Position numbers and translations under genes: made by a program | Part shown: piece after piece, positions 1-7,844 of the stretch | Position numbering within the stretch: the stretch's first letter is position 1 | How the letters are laid out: each line of letters opens with the position of its first letter | The notes under the pieces: generated by a model | The model's database searches: none | Told to the model about the DNA's origin: nothing | What the model saw: the letters and a program-made list of their open reading frames with translations, nothing else | Assembly (NCBI GenBank): GCA_945882755.1 | Contig: CAMCWS010000016.1 | Span: forward strand, 1-27,394 | DNA length: 27,394 bases | Origin: Bordetella parapertussis | GTDB taxonomy: Bacteria; Pseudomonadota; Gammaproteobacteria; Burkholderiales; Burkholderiaceae_C | Direction of reading: 5' to 3'

Positions 1-1
1 C

Positions 2-169
2 GCTTGTTTCAAAGCGGCCAATGAGTTCTACACCGAACTCAATGACACCAACCCCGCTTTCAAGAAAATCTTCACCCCTTGGTCTAAGTTTCGCGATGAG
101 CATGTGTTGTGGTCGCAGTTTTGCGAAATGCCCTTCGACTCCTTCATGGCCAGCATCCGTAAAACCTAA
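2..169 (+). CDS. TRAP transporter solute-binding protein (DctP family), C-terminal fragment
   Basis: Only the last 55 codons are present, because the gene begins before the window; it ends at TAA 167-169. The visible residues include ANEFYTELNDTNPAFKKIF, then a FRDEHVLW segment, and a short tail ending ASIRKT. This resembles the C-terminal helix of periplasmic DctP-type binding proteins of TRAP transporters (the mannitol/chloroaromatic-like branch), which capture organic acids or similar anions and pass them to the DctQM membrane subunits. The ligand cannot be told from this fragment. The stop codon overlaps that of the convergent comEC gene. The family call rests on recalled family sequence and no domain search was possible. 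Confidence 0.7.
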   Translation, partial: ACFKAANEFYTELNDTNPAFKKIFTPWSKFRDEHVLWSQFCEMPFDSFMASIRKT

Positions 170-2556
170 GGCACTCGGTGGTGCCAATAGCGGCGCTGCA
201 CATCCCGTTCGCAAACCACTTGTGTGGGTGAGTCGCTGCGCCAGTGCATCGCACCGCAATGCGGTGAGTCCCACACGTGTATGCCTTTGTCTGCATAGCG
301 CTGCATCACTTCGGGTGCGGGGTGGCCATAGCGGTTTCGGTATCCTGCTTGCACCCAAGCGATGCGGGGTTGAACTGCATCTAAAAATAGTTGTGTAGAC
401 GACGTTTTGCTGCCGTGGTGCGGCACCAGCAAGACATCCGCACGTAAACCATCCGCCATTCGTTCGACCAACGCCTTTTCTTGCAGTGCCTCGATATCGG
501 CAGCCAGCAGCACGGTTTGCCCCTGTGCGTGTATGCGCAGAACGCAACTACGGGCGTTGGGTGGCAAGAGCTTGTCATAGTCAGAGGGCAAGGGATGCAG
601 CACCTCAAACGCCACCCCATCCCATTGCCACGACTGACCTGATGCGCAGCGTTTCATGGGCAAACGGTGGCCCAACCAGTGTTCAGTGGTGATGGAACTC
701 AACACCTCAGCCTGCGGTTGTGCCACATGAACCGCAAGCGCACCTCCCGTGTGGTCAGCGTCTTGGTGGCTTAAGACCAGTACATTCAGTCGCTCACCCA
801 TGCGTTGCAACAAAGGGAGCCAGACCCGCTCACCTGCATCGTTTTCGCTGCCGTAACGAGGACCTGCGTCAAACAACAGGCTGTGGTGTGCGGTGCGAAC
901 CAAAACTGCATTACCTTGACCCACATCGGCCGCCAGCAATTCAACACCGCCCAAGGACGGGCGGGTTGGCGGCCAACACAGCGAAGGCATGAGCAGCAGC
1001 AAGCCCACCCACCGAGGCAAGCCACCCCAGCGCCAAGCCCACAAGACAGCGCCCAGCAAGCCAGTTGCGGCAACCCACCAAGGCGGTGCAGCGCTGTGCC
1101 AAACCGCCCATGGCAAATGCGCCAATGGTTCTAAAACGGAGTGAAACACCTGAGCAGCCCACGCGCTGGCCTGCCAGAGTGGGGGCCAAAGCAAACCTGC
1201 AAAGGCCAACGGCGTGACCACCCAAGTGACCCAGGGAATGGCCAATAAATTAGCGAACAAGCCCACCAAGGACACTTGCTGAAACAACACCATGCCCAAA
1301 GGAGCCAGACATACGGTAAGTCGCCACTGCTCTTGCACCAAGGACCAAGCATAGTGACCCAGCCTTGGTTTGGTTGGGCTTGGTTGTGCCATGAAAAGCA
1401 TGCCGACCGCGACAAAGCTCAACCAAAACCCTGCTTGCATCAAAGCCCAAGGGTCGATGAGCAACACCACCACCATGGCCAACAACCATTGGGTATGCAA
1501 GGGCCAACGCAGGGCTTGGTAATGCAGCACACAGACTGTCGCCAACATAGCGACAGTTCTTTGCGATGGCACAGCCCAACCGCTGAAGACCGCATACAAA
1601 GTGGCAAGCAACAAGCCCCCCAGTTGCGCTGCATGGGGCGCTGGCAACCATAAACACCAAGAGCGGCCCCAGAGATCGCTGTAGCGCCAAAGCCGTTGTA
1701 TCAACCAACGCGCCACCCATGCCCACAAGGTGATGTGCAATCCCGAAATGCTCATCAAATGTGCCACGCCAGTGGCGCGAAACACGTCCCAGTCAGCCCT
1801 GTCCAGACCTGACTGATCGCCCACCAGCAAGGCCGAAACCATCGCAGCCCAACGAGCATCGCTCACACTTTGCTGTATGCCATCGCGGGCCCACTGCCGC
1901 CAATGCACCATGGCCCATTCGCTGGTCTGCCCTAACAACACAGCTTGGGGACTGCGCGTACCGGTTCGCACAGCTGCTGAGGCATGGATACCTTGCTGCC
2001 AAAACCACAGTTCCAAGTCAAACCCGCCTGGGTTGAACAAGCCGTGGGGTTGTTTTAATCGAAGGGGAAGTCGCCAGACCTGCCCTGCACGGACCATGGG
2101 CAAGTCATTCGGCTCAGATCTGTCGTGGGCATACCAACCCAGTTGCAACAACTCGGGTATGTCGGCCCTGACCGTGCTGCCTTGGCGAACTGCTTGCGAG
2201 ACTTCAAAGCGAAAGCGCCACCCATCGGCATGGCGTTGCGGCAGGCTGACCACGGTACCAACCACCTCAAGGTCTAGGCCTTGTAGCTCGGGGGGCAAAG
2301 CGTTTTCTTGATAGGCAAGCGCTCGCCAACCCACACTGGCATAGGCCAAAGTCGCCACAGCGGCCATGGCACAGGCGCAGCAAATGCACAGCCCCCAAAA
2401 GTAGGGAAATGTGTGTGGTGATGCCCAACGCCATGCCCTGTGGACAGCTAGGCACAGCAAACCCGACCACAGCACAGGCCAGAGATAGCGCCAAGTGCTG
2501 TCCAGCTCTGTTTGAAACAATTGCAAAGCATTGCCCAAGACCCATGCCAGCAGCAA
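166..2556 (-). CDS. comEC: ComEC/Rec2 family DNA internalization channel protein
   Basis: This is a polytopic inner-membrane protein that conducts single-stranded DNA into the cytoplasm during natural transformation. The order is typical: an N-terminal hydrophobic and soluble DUF4131-like part (about residues 1-200), the multi-helix competence domain (about 230-520, with HLMSISGLHITL near 265), and a C-terminal metallo-beta-lactamase-like domain with SHQDADHTGG, where H597, D599, D601 and H602 form the metal motif, followed by a PHHGS motif. The length of 796 aa fits the family. The start is uncertain: the only usual start codon in frame after an upstream TGA is TTG at 2556, without a clear Shine-Dalgarno sequence, and homology-like hydrophobic sequence continues upstream of it. 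Other competence genes are not in the window, so transformability is not shown. Confidence 0.93.
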   Translation of the reverse strand: MLLAWVLGNALQLFQTELDSTWRYLWPVLWSGLLCLAVHRAWRWASPHTFPYFWGLCICCACAMAAVATLAYASVGWRALAYQENALPPELQGLDLEVVGTVVSLPQRHADGWRFRFEVSQAVRQGSTVRADIPELLQLGWYAHDRSEPNDLPMVRAGQVWRLPLRLKQPHGLFNPGGFDLELWFWQQGIHASAAVRTGTRSPQAVLLGQTSEWAMVHWRQWARDGIQQSVSDARWAAMVSALLVGDQSGLDRADWDVFRATGVAHLMSISGLHITLWAWVARWLIQRLWRYSDLWGRSWCLWLPAPHAAQLGGLLLATLYAVFSGWAVPSQRTVAMLATVCVLHYQALRWPLHTQWLLAMVVVLLIDPWALMQAGFWLSFVAVGMLFMAQPSPTKPRLGHYAWSLVQEQWRLTVCLAPLGMVLFQQVSLVGLFANLLAIPWVTWVVTPLAFAGLLWPPLWQASAWAAQVFHSVLEPLAHLPWAVWHSAAPPWWVAATGLLGAVLWAWRWGGLPRWVGLLLLMPSLCWPPTRPSLGGVELLAADVGQGNAVLVRTAHHSLLFDAGPRYGSENDAGERVWLPLLQRMGERLNVLVLSHQDADHTGGALAVHVAQPQAEVLSSITTEHWLGHRLPMKRCASGQSWQWDGVAFEVLHPLPSDYDKLLPPNARSCVLRIHAQGQTVLLAADIEALQEKALVERMADGLRADVLLVPHHGSKTSSTQLFLDAVQPRIAWVQAGYRNRYGHPAPEVMQRYADKGIHVWDSPHCGAMHWRSDSPTQVVCERDVQRRYWHHRVP

Positions 2557-2646
2557 GGGACTGAGCCATGACAGCCAAGGGGTGGGGGAATGCAGGTCGG
2601 GGTCCCTTCAAACGGCTTTGCACCATGCAAAGCGTTGAAGAGATAG

Positions 2647-3075
2647 TTACTCAGCCGAGGCGGTTTGGGTGGGAGCGCAAATCTGTTTTTTCAGAAGTGC
2701 GATGTGCGTTCCTGGACGGATAGCAGTGTCATTGGGACGCCAATCAGGCTTATCAATCGTCGATAACTCTTTGCCTTTGCCATTGGGCAATGCATAGACG
2801 CTTTCAGACAATTTCAAAAAAGTATCGGTTCTGCAGTTGATACGGTAGCGGGTCAGGATAGATTGAAAGTCCTCGCCGCTGCCAAGCTTTGTGGGGCTGG
2901 TCAAGTTGGTGATGGCCCATACCAGGCGCGAGACATGGACGGTTTGCACCGACTCCTTGTCCCAACCATAGAACACTTCTTCGTCTTTGGTCAGTTCATT
3001 CCATTGGGCATGCGCCAAGGGGCTGAGCAACAAAAGAGCTGTGAAAGCTAAGCGGGAAAGTGAAAATGGCTTCAT
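2647..3075 (-). CDS. Surface-adhesin-E-like secreted protein
   Basis: This is a small exported protein of 142 aa when started at ATG 3075. That start gives a clean signal peptide: MKPF, a hydrophobic core, and a likely cleavage after LAHAQ. The mature part has a WDKESV segment, one cysteine in the YRINC stretch and one near the end in KKQICA. This arrangement is like the surface-adhesin protein E family (Adhesin_E), a set of short periplasmic or surface proteins first named in Haemophilus. The function here is unknown, and adhesion should not be assumed. Longer starts at 3138 or 3105 (ATG) are possible but would place extra charged residues before the signal peptide. It follows no operon partner: the comEC start lies 90 bases downstream on the same strand. 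Confidence 0.65.
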   Translation of the reverse strand: MKPFSLSRLAFTALLLLSPLAHAQWNELTKDEEVFYGWDKESVQTVHVSRLVWAITNLTSPTKLGSGEDFQSILTRYRINCRTDTFLKLSESVYALPNGKGKELSTIDKPDWRPNDTAIRPGTHIALLKKQICAPTQTASAE

Positions 3076-3110
3076 ACGCAGTGGATCGACCTGTGAGAGC
3101 ATAACTTGAG

Positions 3111-3131
3111 TCAAACATTGCACAGGTTTGA
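3111..3131. promoter_or_regulatory. Inverted repeat TCAAAC-N9-GTTTGA in divergent promoter region
   Basis: Perfect 6-base half sites lie at 3111-3116 and 3126-3131, between the divergently transcribed adhesin-E-like and RidA-family genes. A further TCAAAC occurs at 3159-3164. This could be an operator for a dimeric regulator, but 6-base arms are short and chance is quite possible. Confidence 0.25.
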
Positions 3132-3154
3132 TTGTCATTTCGGCACTTTACACT
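3128..3154 (+). promoter_or_regulatory. Candidate sigma-70 promoter for the RidA-family gene
   Basis: A TTGATT box (3128-3133) and a TACACT box (3149-3154) are separated by 15 bases, about 30 bases before the start codon. The -10 box is reasonable, but the spacer is shorter than the usual 16-18. The -35 box overlaps the inverted repeat at 3111-3131. Confidence 0.35.
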
Positions 3155-3184
3155 CAGGTCAAACTTGTTTTTCAGGAGACCCTC

Positions 3185-3643
3185 ATGGATATTTACCAAC
3201 GACTCAAAGAACTGCACATCGTCTTGCCTCCATTGACCGCGCCGGTCGCTGCCTATGTTTCCTTTGTACAAACAGGGAATTTGGTATTCGTCAGCGGCCA
3301 TATCGCCAAGCAAGACGGCAACCCTTGGGTCGGACAGCTGGGCACCAATATGGACACGGCTTTGGGTCAAATTGCGGCTCGATCGGTCGCCATTGATTTA
3401 TTGGGTACCTTGCATGTCGCCACCGGCGGCGACTTGCACCGCATCAAGCGCATCGTGAAAGTGATGAGCTTGGTCAACTCCAGCCCCGATTACACCGAAC
3501 ACCACTTGGTGACCAATGGTTGTTCTGAGCTTTTAGGCCAGGTACTGGGCGAAGCCGGTACCCATGCCCGCAGCGCTTTTGGTGTTGCGCAGTTACCGCG
3601 TGGTGCCTGCGTTGAAATCGAGCTTATCGCTGAGCTGCACTGA
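3185..3643 (+). CDS. RidA/YjgF/UK114-family protein
   Basis: This is a soluble 152-aa protein of the RidA superfamily, longer than canonical RidA (about 128 aa) and matching the subfamily of about 150 aa. Visible features are GNLVFVSGH near the start of the core, KVMSLVNSSPDYTEHH in the middle, and a C-terminal RSAFGVAQLPRGACVEIE signature. Canonical RidA hydrolyses reactive imine or enamine intermediates made by PLP enzymes; members of this longer group are mostly untested, so the reaction is an inference. The start at ATG 3185 is set by a strong AGGAGA ribosome-binding site just upstream; a longer frame from 3128 would skip that site. The 3' end overlaps the convergent RND pump gene by 20 bases. 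Confidence 0.88.
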   Translation: MDIYQRLKELHIVLPPLTAPVAAYVSFVQTGNLVFVSGHIAKQDGNPWVGQLGTNMDTALGQIAARSVAIDLLGTLHVATGGDLHRIKRIVKVMSLVNSSPDYTEHHLVTNGCSELLGQVLGEAGTHARSAFGVAQLPRGACVEIELIAELH

Positions 3644-6600
3644 AACGCCGCCACAAACGAGCGATCATCAAGCCTAAGTCGTCGACATACAAATACACCG
3701 CAGGAATGACCAGCAGGCTGAGGAAGGTGGAGGTGATCAAACCGCCAATTACCGCCACCGCCATGGGTGAGCGAAAACTGGGGTCTGAGCTGCCCCAACC
3801 GGCGGCAATGGGCAACATGCCTGCACCCATGGCAATGGTGGTCATGACAATAGGGCGAGCACGTTTTTGACAAGCGTCCATCAAGGCATCAAAGCGGCTC
3901 AAACCACTGTCTCGCTGGGCCACGATGGCGTACTCCACCAACAAGATAGAGTTTTTGGTAGCCACGCCCATCAGCATGATCAAGCCAATCAGCGAGGGCA
4001 TGGAGAAGCTCTTGTCAGCGATTAACAAGGCGACAAATGCGCCACCCAATGACAGCGGTAAAGCCGCCAAAATCGTGATGGGGTGCAACACGCTTTTGAA
4101 CAGCAGCACCAGCACCAAGTAAATACACAAAATACCGGTCAACATGGCCAAGGCAAAGCTGGCAAACAACTCGCCCATGATTTCTGCGTCCCCCACTTCC
4201 ACCAACCTAACGCCACTGGGCAAGTCGCGAATGCTGGGCAGTTGGTTGACCAGGTTTTTGGCGTCGCCCAAGCCAACGCCTGACAACTCAATCACAAACA
4301 CAATGTTGCGGGTGCGGTTGTAACGCTCAATTAAGGCAGGGCCTCCGCTTAAGCTTAAAGTCGCCACCTCGGCCAGCATCACCGGTCCCTTGGCACCTGG
4401 CACGCTTAAGCGACCCAAGACGTCCAAATCTTGGCGAGCACTGTCAGCCAACTTAACCATGATGGGGACTTGGCGTTGCGCCAAATTCAATTTGGGCAAG
4501 GCTGCGTCGTAATCGCCAACTGTGGCGATGCGCAAAGTCTCTCCAATGGCGGCGCTGGTGACACCCAGATCTGCTGCTCGCGCAAAGTCAGGGCGAACAG
4601 CGATTTCTTGTCTGACCAAACTGGCGCTGGAATTAATGGAACCCAAGCCGGGTACGGTGCGTAAATCACGCACGAAGGCGGTGGCAGAGGCTTGCAAAGC
4701 AATAGGGTCTTCACCAGTGAGCATGACCAAGTATTTTTCACCTGCACCGCCTAGACCCACTTTATAGCGCACCCCAGGGACAGTGTTTAAGCGTTCACGA
4801 ATTCGCTGTTCGATGACACCTTTCCTAGGTCGCTCACCACGCGGCAACAACTGAATCGTCAAAGTGGCCAAGGTGGTTTGGGCAGCCGCTTGCGGCATAG
4901 AGGGGTCGGTGCCTGCCGAGCCTCCCCCCACGGTGGTGTAAATGCTTTGAATTTCTGGCACTTGTAGCAACTGCTGCCTGACCGCTTCGCTGGCTTGAAT
5001 GGTCTGGCTCAAGGTAGAGCCAGGCGGTAATTCCAAATACACCTGCGTTTGCGAGTTGTCGTCGGCTGGCAGAAAGCCGGTGGGTAACAAAGGGATCAAC
5101 ATCAGCGAACCCACAAAAAAACTGGCTGCTGCCAAGGCCGTCCAAAAGCGATGGCGCAGACACCAATGCACAAGCTTCAAATAGGTGGGCATCCAAAAAG
5201 GCGTGACGGCAGGGTGTTTGGGCGGCTTGAGCATATAGGCCGACATCATGGGTGTCAGCACCCTGGCCACCACCAGTGAAGCAAACACCGCCAACGCCGC
5301 AGTCCAACCAAACTGCTTGAAGAACTTACCCGGCACACCGCTCATGAATGCGGTGGGCAAGAACACAGCCACCAAGGTGAAGGTGGTGGCAATCACCGCC
5401 AAGCCAATCTCATCGGCAGCTTCCATCGCGGCTTGAAAAGGCGTCTTGCCCATGTACAAATGCCGCTCAATATTTTCTACCTCGACGATCGCGTCGTCGA
5501 CCAAGATACCCACCACCAATGAAAGTGCCAACAGGGTGATGACGTTGATAGAAAACCCGAGGTAGTCCATGGCAATGAAAGCGGGAATGACCGACAAGGG
5601 CAAGGCCACCGCAGACACAAAGGTTGCCCGCACATCCCGTAAAAACAGCCATACCACCAGCACGGCCAAAATTGCGCCTTCGTATAACAAGATAAGCGAA
5701 GCGCGGTATTCCTCTTTCACAGGTGTGACGAAATCAAACGCCGTGGTGAAAGAAATGCCAGGGTGTGCTTGGCGTAACTCATCCAAGGCTTTGAAGACCG
5801 CCTCGCCTACTTCCACCTCACTGGTGCCGCGGCTACGCGCCACTTCAAAACCCACCACCGGTTTACCATTCAAAAAAGCCGAGGAACGCTGTTCCGCCAC
5901 CGTGTCGCTGATGGTGGCGATATCGCGTAAACGTATACGCCTACCATTGCCCACAGCCAATTCAATATCGGCCAGTTCAGCCGCAGAACTCACCGTGGCC
6001 AAGGTGCGCATGGATTGCTCGAAGCCGCCCAAATCGGTACGTCCACCCGAGCTTTCGCCTTGCACTTGGCGCAACTGCCGCGACACATCAGCCACCGTCA
6101 AATGCAAAGCTTGCAGTCGCAGTGGGTCGAGGGCAATTTCAACCTGCCTGTTTGCACCACCCACACGGGTGACTGCACCAACGCCTTTGACGGCCAACAA
6201 GCGGCGGGTCACGGTTTGGTCGACAAACCAGCTCAAACCCTCGTTGTCCAATTCGGTGGACGCGATGGTGAAAGCCAAAACCGGCCCACCGGTGAATTCG
6301 AGTTTGCGAACCATGGGATCAAGCAAATCAGGGGGCAAGTCGCCACGCACACCATTGACCGCTGAACGCACTTCGTCTAGCGCCTCTTGTACCGACTTTT
6401 CAATGCGAAATTCGCAGGTGATGAGCACATTGCCATCTTGAATCTTGGTGTACAGGTTTTTCAAACCCGAAACCGAGACCACCGCGTTCTCAATTTTTCG
6501 AGCAACCTCGGTCTCCATTTGCACCGGTGCAGCGCCTGGCAAGGCAGCGGTGATGACGATGGTGGGCAAATCCAAGTCAGGGAAGTTTTGCACCTTCATA

Positions 6601-6692
6601 TGGTTGAAGGACAGCAAACCGGCAAAAGTCAGCAACACAAACAACACCACCGAGGGGACGGGGTTGCGAATAGACCAAGCTGAAACGTTCAT
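3624..6692 (-). CDS. RND efflux transporter permease subunit (AcrB/MdtC-like)
   Basis: This is an inner-membrane proton-driven exporter of 1022 aa, the usual length for the hydrophobe/amphiphile efflux (HAE1-like) branch. It starts with the typical short cytoplasmic piece and TM1 (residues 15-30). TM4 carries VVGILVDDAIVEVENIER, with the proton-relay aspartates D399 and D400. The partner lysine is K913 in MGVATKNSILLVEY. The large periplasmic porter loops lie between TM1-2 and TM7-8. The start ATG overlaps the stop of the membrane-fusion gene as ATGA, so the two are translationally coupled. No outer-membrane factor gene is present in the window, so the pump probably uses a shared TolC/OprM-like channel. 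The substrate cannot be read from sequence; the aspartates in TM4 argue against a simple heavy-metal-type assignment. Confidence 0.95.
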   Translation of the reverse strand: MNVSAWSIRNPVPSVVLFVLLTFAGLLSFNHMKVQNFPDLDLPTIVITAALPGAAPVQMETEVARKIENAVVSVSGLKNLYTKIQDGNVLITCEFRIEKSVQEALDEVRSAVNGVRGDLPPDLLDPMVRKLEFTGGPVLAFTIASTELDNEGLSWFVDQTVTRRLLAVKGVGAVTRVGGANRQVEIALDPLRLQALHLTVADVSRQLRQVQGESSGGRTDLGGFEQSMRTLATVSSAAELADIELAVGNGRRIRLRDIATISDTVAEQRSSAFLNGKPVVGFEVARSRGTSEVEVGEAVFKALDELRQAHPGISFTTAFDFVTPVKEEYRASLILLYEGAILAVLVVWLFLRDVRATFVSAVALPLSVIPAFIAMDYLGFSINVITLLALSLVVGILVDDAIVEVENIERHLYMGKTPFQAAMEAADEIGLAVIATTFTLVAVFLPTAFMSGVPGKFFKQFGWTAALAVFASLVVARVLTPMMSAYMLKPPKHPAVTPFWMPTYLKLVHWCLRHRFWTALAAASFFVGSLMLIPLLPTGFLPADDNSQTQVYLELPPGSTLSQTIQASEAVRQQLLQVPEIQSIYTTVGGGSAGTDPSMPQAAAQTTLATLTIQLLPRGERPRKGVIEQRIRERLNTVPGVRYKVGLGGAGEKYLVMLTGEDPIALQASATAFVRDLRTVPGLGSINSSASLVRQEIAVRPDFARAADLGVTSAAIGETLRIATVGDYDAALPKLNLAQRQVPIMVKLADSARQDLDVLGRLSVPGAKGPVMLAEVATLSLSGGPALIERYNRTRNIVFVIELSGVGLGDAKNLVNQLPSIRDLPSGVRLVEVGDAEIMGELFASFALAMLTGILCIYLVLVLLFKSVLHPITILAALPLSLGGAFVALLIADKSFSMPSLIGLIMLMGVATKNSILLVEYAIVAQRDSGLSRFDALMDACQKRARPIVMTTIAMGAGMLPIAAGWGSSDPSFRSPMAVAVIGGLITSTFLSLLVIPAVYLYVDDLGLMIARLWRRFSAAQR

Positions 6693-7813
6693 GGCTTGGC
6701 AGCAGCAGGGTTACTGACGGCAGGGGTATCAGCAACGACTTTGACCAAGTCGCCCGCAGTCAGAAACCCTGCACCTCGCACCACCACATTGGCCTCAGCG
6801 GGGAGTCCAGAGGTAACCTCCAGCCACTCGCCTTGGCGTCGCCCTAAATTGACTTTGTAAAGCTTGACACGCTGATCAGCTTGCACCACAAAAATTTGCG
6901 AAAAGCCATCGCGAATCACCACCGATTGTTGGGGAACCATTGCCGCAGATGAGGAGCCAAACTCGAAATCACCCCGCGCATACATGCCAGGTTTGAGCGA
7001 GGACATCGCGTTGGAGGGTAAATCGACATACACCGTGCCAGTGCGGTTCTGCCCGTCCACGGTAGGCGCCACCATGCGTACTGTGCCGGTGACAGTGCCA
7101 CCAGCCGCAGCTTGTATATGCACCTTTTGACCCGCCTTGATTTGGAATAAATCTGACGACACCATGTCCGCACGCCACTCCAAACGGTTGCCGCGAATCT
7201 GTCGAAATAACTCGGTGCCCAAACCCACGACCGCACCCACACTGGCGCTGCGGCTTGAAATAACGCCACTGTCCGGCGCTTTGACTTGGGTTTGACGCAA
7301 ACGCAACTCATGCACCGCCATCAACGCTTGCGCGGACTCGACACGTGCTTTGGCGGTGGCTTCTGCCGTCAGGCTTTGGTTGAACTGCTGGGCACTGATG
7401 ACACCACTGGGCTGCAAAGCCCTGGCGCGATCCGCGTTGGCTTGGGCTTCTGCGGCCACCGCCTTGGCTTCATTCATGGCGGCCTTGGCTTGGTTGATTT
7501 CAGCCAGCACGTTATCAGCAGCAAACACCGCCAGCACTTGACCAGCCTTGACTTGGTCTCCCACATTGACCCGCACCTCGGTGAGACGCAAACCACCAAT
7601 TTCCGCGCCAATGCTCGCCTCTTGCCAAGCTGCTACGGTGCCGTTGGCGCTGACTCGTTGCGATAAGTTTTGTATTTGCGCACGGGTGACGGTTACCGTC
7701 AGCGCTGGTCTGGCTTGAGCCTTGGGTGCGGTACCTTGGGCATAGGCAGCCTTTGCACCCAACATGACAAACAAGCTGAAAACACAGCCAAGCGCCAAAC
7801 TTTGAATACGCAT
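6689..7813 (-). CDS. RND efflux periplasmic adaptor (membrane fusion protein)
   Basis: This 374-aa HlyD/AcrA-type adaptor bridges the RND pump and an outer-membrane channel. ATG 7813 is chosen because it gives a signal peptide (MRIQSLALGCVF, hydrophobic core, AYAQG cleavage region); a longer frame to 7924 would run into parC and lacks a signal. Domain order is a lipoyl-like half (EIGGLRLTEVRVNVGDQVKAG), an alanine-rich alpha-helical hairpin (AEINQAKAAMNEAKAV onward, about residues 100-170), the second lipoyl half (VKAPDSGVISS), a beta-barrel, and a C-terminal membrane-proximal domain. No lipobox cysteine is seen, so it is probably a soluble or N-terminally anchored adaptor. It lies 31 bases after the parC stop and overlaps the pump gene by 4 bases. 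Confidence 0.93.
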   Translation of the reverse strand: MRIQSLALGCVFSLFVMLGAKAAYAQGTAPKAQARPALTVTVTRAQIQNLSQRVSANGTVAAWQEASIGAEIGGLRLTEVRVNVGDQVKAGQVLAVFAADNVLAEINQAKAAMNEAKAVAAEAQANADRARALQPSGVISAQQFNQSLTAEATAKARVESAQALMAVHELRLRQTQVKAPDSGVISSRSASVGAVVGLGTELFRQIRGNRLEWRADMVSSDLFQIKAGQKVHIQAAAGGTVTGTVRMVAPTVDGQNRTGTVYVDLPSNAMSSLKPGMYARGDFEFGSSSAAMVPQQSVVIRDGFSQIFVVQADQRVKLYKVNLGRRQGEWLEVTSGLPAEANVVVRGAGFLTAGDLVKVVADTPAVSNPAAAKP

Positions 7814-7844
7814 CACGTTCTTTCTATTAGGAGACAAGTTGGCT

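Noticed and set aside
2996..3370. Minus-strand frame covering the RidA-family gene start
   Set aside because: It lies opposite a gene with a strong ribosome-binding site and overlaps the adhesin-E-like gene in another frame; no signal peptide or domain.
5569..6441. Open frame of 290 codons on the plus strand opposite the RND pump gene
   Set aside because: Composition (Ser, Thr, Lys-rich with no hydrophobic core) is that of a shadow frame and the sense strand is clearly coding.
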